Source of the DNA: Sporosarcina sp. FSL K6-1508
GTDB taxonomy: Bacteria > Bacillota > Bacilli > Bacillales_A > Planococcaceae
Reading direction: 5' to 3'
Length of the DNA: 64,000 bases
Assembly: GCF_038007465.1 (NCBI RefSeq)
Contig: NZ_JBBOXF010000001.1
Location: 894,501 to 958,500, forward strand
Shown here: positions 60,971 through 64,000 of the stretch, piece after piece
Layout: the number at the start of each line of letters is the position of its first letter
Numbering within the stretch: the first letter of the stretch is position 1
Notes under the pieces: model-generated
Database searches by the model: none
Told to the model about the DNA's origin: nothing
The model's input: the letters and a program-made list of their open reading frames with translations, nothing else
Program-made: the position numbers and the translations under genes

Positions 60971-61894
60971 ATGGAAAAGAAACCGGTAGTGGAATTGAAG
61001 AATTTATCGAAAACGATTGGCAGGAAAAAAATTATCGACAACTTGAGTTTGTCATTGTATCCAGGGCAAATTACAGGATTCCTCGGTCCGAACGGGGCGG
61101 GGAAAACGACGACAATTCGTATGATGGTCGGGCTGATGGAACCGTCGGGCGGAGATATCGTGATTGACGGGAAATTACTGGCTGATGACTTTGAAGAAGG
61201 ACTTTCCAAAGTCGGTGTCATTGTTGAAAACCCGGAAATGTATAAGTTCATGTCGGGCTATAAAAACTTATTACATTTTGCACGCATGCACAAAGGCGTG
61301 ACAAAAGCACGGATTGATGAAATCATCGACCAGGTCGGTATGCAAAACAGGATTCACGAAAAAGTATCGACGTATTCACTTGGGATGCGGCAACGGCTCG
61401 GGCTTGCTCAGGCACTTTTACACCGTCCGAAGTTTTTGATCCTTGATGAACCGACGAACGGGCTCGATCCCGCGGGAATTCGTGAATTCCGGACATATCT
61501 TAAGTTAATTGCTGAAAAAGAGGGCGTTTCTGTTTTTGTTTCAAGCCATATGTTGTCGGAAATCGAGCTTATGTGTGACCGGATTGCTGTCATTCAAAAC
61601 GGTAAACTGGTTGATATACGTGATATGACAGCAGAGCAAGAATCCCATTATTATATTGAAGCATTTCCGGTTGAAATCGCAGAAAGTATGCTGAAAGCTG
61701 AAGGGTTTACTGTGGAAGCGTATAAAGAAGGTTTTATTATCAATGCAGAGAAGACGCAGATTCCAGGACTTGTCCAGCAGATTGCGGTACATGAAATGCA
61801 ATTGTTTGCGGTTCAGCCGCATCGCAAGACGCTTGAAGATCAATTCCTAGAAATGACAGGAGGTGGCCAGATTGCTGAAGCTCATACAAAATGA
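60971..61894 (+). CDS. ABC transporter ATP-binding protein, BcrA-like
   Basis: 307 aa from ATG 60971, with AGGGAGGG upstream. Walker A GPNGAGKTT (about 40-48), signature YSLGMRQRLGLAQAL, Walker B LILDEPTNGLDP and H-loop SSHML are intact. The 80-residue C-terminal extension is typical of bacitracin/lantibiotic-type exporters (DUF4162-like). It overlaps the permease gene and forms an ABC-2 pair with it. Confidence 0.92.
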   Translation: MEKKPVVELKNLSKTIGRKKIIDNLSLSLYPGQITGFLGPNGAGKTTTIRMMVGLMEPSGGDIVIDGKLLADDFEEGLSKVGVIVENPEMYKFMSGYKNLLHFARMHKGVTKARIDEIIDQVGMQNRIHEKVSTYSLGMRQRLGLAQALLHRPKFLILDEPTNGLDPAGIREFRTYLKLIAEKEGVSVFVSSHMLSEIELMCDRIAVIQNGKLVDIRDMTAEQESHYYIEAFPVEIAESMLKAEGFTVEAYKEGFIINAEKTQIPGLVQQIAVHEMQLFAVQPHRKTLEDQFLEMTGGGQIAEAHTK

Positions 61895-62813
61895 ATGGAT
61901 GAAACTCTGGAGTAAAAAAGCGACTTGGTTAATGACAGGCCTACTCGTGTTTGCGATTTTGGGAATGTTCGGTCTGACGAAGTGGATTGACTCGATGAAT
62001 GATTACGCACAACAAGATTGGAAAGCAAATGTGCAAAGCGAACTGACCTATGCGAATGAAGAGCTCGGAACCTCGGGACTTTCGGATGGTGAAAGAGAGA
62101 GAATTGAAAACGATAAAAAAATTCTTGAATACCGTCTTGCGAATTCAATCGAACCGCTAGATGGCAACAGCCGGGAAAGTATGATCATGAATTCAAGTGG
62201 CATCGGTTCCATTGCAGTTTTACTCACAGTTATTGTTGCAGCGGGAATTGTAGCCTCTGAATTTACGCAAGGAACGATTAAGATGCTGTTATCCCGTCCG
62301 GTGAAAAGGTGGAAGATTTTAACGTCTAAATTTGTGACGGTCACTATATTCGGTATTCTGCTTATGTTCGTCGGGTTCATTGTATCCATACTTGGTGCCT
62401 TTATTTTCTTCCAATCGGGGAATGGAGTAGAGCTTACGTGGAATGGTAAAGAAGTTGTTGAAGTATCTATTTGGGGGAAAGGACTTTATATGTTGCTCCT
62501 GTCATTTGCAAATGTATTTGTGACAGCAACGTTTGCATTTATGATTGGTAGCGTCTTCCGTTCTAGCTCACTCGCAATCGGCTTGTCGTTATTCATCTAC
62601 TTTATGGGCAACACGTTGGTTATGATTCTATCGCAATATGAAGTAGTGAAATACATCGTCTTTACACATATGGATTTGACGATGTATGAGTCAGGTTATC
62701 AGATTGTGGAAGGCATTACGATGCCGTTTTCACTCGCCGTACTTGCAGTTTATATCGTAATCTTCCTGGTTATTAGTTATACGACGTTCATGAAACGCGA
62801 TATTACAGCTTAA
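61872..62813 (+). CDS. ABC-2 type transporter permease
   Basis: 313 aa from TTG 61872, with AGGAGG eight bases upstream; GTG 61863 overlaps that site. Begins LLKLIQNEWMKLWSKKATWLMTGLLVF, the ABC-2 permease start. A large extracellular loop (about residues 40-100) is followed by five more helices, with SEFTQGTIKMLLSRPVKRWKILTSKF as the cytosolic coupling region. Probably exports or resists a peptide antibiotic or another substrate with the ATPase encoded upstream. Confidence 0.88.
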   Translation: MLKLIQNEWMKLWSKKATWLMTGLLVFAILGMFGLTKWIDSMNDYAQQDWKANVQSELTYANEELGTSGLSDGERERIENDKKILEYRLANSIEPLDGNSRESMIMNSSGIGSIAVLLTVIVAAGIVASEFTQGTIKMLLSRPVKRWKILTSKFVTVTIFGILLMFVGFIVSILGAFIFFQSGNGVELTWNGKEVVEVSIWGKGLYMLLLSFANVFVTATFAFMIGSVFRSSSLAIGLSLFIYFMGNTLVMILSQYEVVKYIVFTHMDLTMYESGYQIVEGITMPFSLAVLAVYIVIFLVISYTTFMKRDITA

Positions 62814-62849
62814 GAGGACACTGTTAATCAAGAAACTACTAAATTTGCC

Positions 62850-62884
62850 CAACACCGACTGGTTCAATGGTCGGTGTTTTTTGC
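62850..62884 (+). terminator. Rho-independent terminator
   Basis: AACACCGAC pairs with GTCGGTGTT around TGGTTCAATG and is followed by T6. Confidence 0.92.
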
Positions 62885-63053
62885 GTTTTCTATTCAAATA
62901 CTGCTGGTTACTATGGATTGTTGAATGAGAAGGTGACGATAAAGACAGTTAGAACTGGTAAAACAACATTCTATTTTCCCAATTACATGTTATCAGAATA
63001 ATTGATATAGTCATTTCAGATGCAAAATACGAAAAAGAAAAGAGGAATGACTA

Positions 63054-64000
63054 ATGAAGAAATCGATGAAACTAATAGCAAGTACTGTGTTTGCTGCATG
63101 TATGTTAATTCCGGCAACGGGGGTAAGTGCCCAGGATGACTTTAAAGATTTTAAGGAAAAGCAGATGTCACAAAGGGGTGAAACATTCCGGGTAATGATA
63201 GAAACGACTGGCTTGGCAGAAGTAACGGCCGCACAAGAAGGACTTGAAATTCGCAATCAATTTGACACCAATCTTTTTACAACTGACGTGACTGAAAAGG
63301 AATTTAGTTTTTTGCAGAATATGCCGAATTTGAAAGTTGAAAAAGTACCGGTGCTATCAATTCAAATCGATCCGAGTTCATTAAAAATTAGTGATGAAGT
63401 AGATGCGGCAGCCGCAAGCCAGTCTATTCCTTGGGGAATTAAAGCAATCTACAATGATAATAACCTGTCACAGACTGCAGGCGGAAATAATATTCGAATT
63501 GCAGTTCTCGATACAGGTGTGAACGTCAAACACGCTGATTTGTACTATAACGCAGAACAATGTAAGGACTTTACACAAGCCCCGGCGCTCGTCAACGGAT
63601 CATGTACTGATAACCAAGGCCATGGGACACATGTTGCCGGAACGGCTCTTGGTGAAGGTGGAGACGATAGAAGGGGCGTCTACGGCGTTGCACCTAGTGC
63701 AAAGTTATGGGCATACAAAGTGCTTGGCGATAATGGAACAGGATACGCCGATGACATTGCCAATGCGATCCGCCATGTTGCTGACCAAGCATCTGCGCAA
63801 GGCGTGAAAGCGGTCATTAATATGTCACTTGGATCTAATGGAGAAGCTTCGCTGATTACAAATGCAGTGAACTATGCATATAGCAAAGGAGTTTTGATTG
63901 TTGCCGCGGCCGGCAATGACGGATACGCTGAAGGGTCAATCGACTATCCCGCCGCACTACAGAATACAATTGCAGTAGCGAATCTGGAAAATAAAATTGA
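63054..64000 (+). CDS. Subtilisin-like serine protease (S8), 3' end outside the window
   Basis: The frame is open from ATG 63054 to the window end (at least 315 aa). A signal peptide (KKSMKLIASTVFAACMLIPATGVSAQ) is followed by a propeptide of about 85 residues. The peptidase domain then shows the catalytic Asp153 in AVLDTGVNVKHADL and His190 in GHGTHVAGTALG. NMSLGSNGEAS and AAAGNDGYAEGSIDYPAAL with the oxyanion Asn follow. The catalytic Ser (GTSMA) must lie beyond 64000. Secreted extracellular protease. GAGGAAT precedes the ATG. Confidence 0.93.
   Translation, partial: MKKSMKLIASTVFAACMLIPATGVSAQDDFKDFKEKQMSQRGETFRVMIETTGLAEVTAAQEGLEIRNQFDTNLFTTDVTEKEFSFLQNMPNLKVEKVPVLSIQIDPSSLKISDEVDAAAASQSIPWGIKAIYNDNNLSQTAGGNNIRIAVLDTGVNVKHADLYYNAEQCKDFTQAPALVNGSCTDNQGHGTHVAGTALGEGGDDRRGVYGVAPSAKLWAYKVLGDNGTGYADDIANAIRHVADQASAQGVKAVINMSLGSNGEASLITNAVNYAYSKGVLIVAAAGNDGYAEGSIDYPAALQNTIAVANLENKI

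Noticed and set aside
596..62813. Most antisense or out-of-phase frames of 60-170 codons inside real genes
   Set aside because: They overlap well-supported genes, have no ribosome sites, and show no recognisable protein features.

Overview
The window reads as chromosomal DNA of a low-to-moderate GC Bacillales bacterium, most likely a Planococcaceae member of the Sporosarcina type. The grounds are Bacillus-style strong Shine-Dalgarno sites, frequent TTG/GTG starts, a complete nickel urease operon (ureABCEFGD), a Bacillus-type dppABCDE-ykfABCD murein-peptide operon, a T-box, an S-box and a B12 riboswitch, and a trp operon without its own trpG. No rRNA, tRNA, CRISPR or prophage genes are visible.

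Layout. 1-450: a leftward cobalamin riboswitch, a 54-codon frame and a terminator. 596-16.5 kb: miscellaneous genes (two MFS transporters, AraC and MerR regulators, a class-A-beta-lactamase-fold hydrolase, a SAM methyltransferase, a CBS protein, an intact IS4-type element with 9-bp target duplication, a LytTR regulator beside a CoA-transferase, a 42-bp tandem repeat, TauE/SafE, an NmrA-like protein, a parS-like site, GNAT, MgtE). 16.7-21.5 kb: a PBP4-type carboxypeptidase, a polar amino acid ABC transporter and a pseudouridine synthase. 21.6-27.9 kb: the trpEDCFBA operon with its long leader. 28-30.4 kb: a small secreted peptide, an AAC(3)-family acetyltransferase and a DUF4003 protein. 30.5-46.2 kb: two peptide-uptake operons, opp-like DFBCA and dpp-ykf. 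46.4-52.5 kb: urease. 52.5-57.9 kb: assorted genes including an S-box-controlled cyclase plus core-MetE pair. 58-62.9 kb: TauE/SafE and a GntR/ABC transporter cluster. 63.05 kb to the end: a subtilisin-family protease cut by the window edge.

The most unusual system is the control region of the trp operon. A canonical T-box with a TGG specifier is combined with three arrays of (G/U)AG triplets at 5-nt spacing, the signature of TRAP (MtrB) binding. One array lies just after a 5' stem-loop at the start of the leader, one overlaps the trpE ribosome binding site and start, and one of about 11 triplets overlaps those of trpD. This predicts simultaneous sensing of uncharged tRNA-Trp by transcription attenuation and of free tryptophan by TRAP-mediated repression, in one operon.

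Other notable points are two dispersed repeat families. Family A is about 410-450 bp, structured, in two copies with a compensatory base change. Family B is palindromic, in three copies. Each family has a copy inserted inside the urease operon. UreE carries an internal histidine-rich insertion. Several genes seem to lack a canonical start codon, the clearest being a probable AUU start in the S-box-controlled cyclase. Two small genes of 54 and 56 codons lie outside the usual length cut-offs. A cluster of DnaA-box 9-mers lies in front of an unknown coiled-coil gene.
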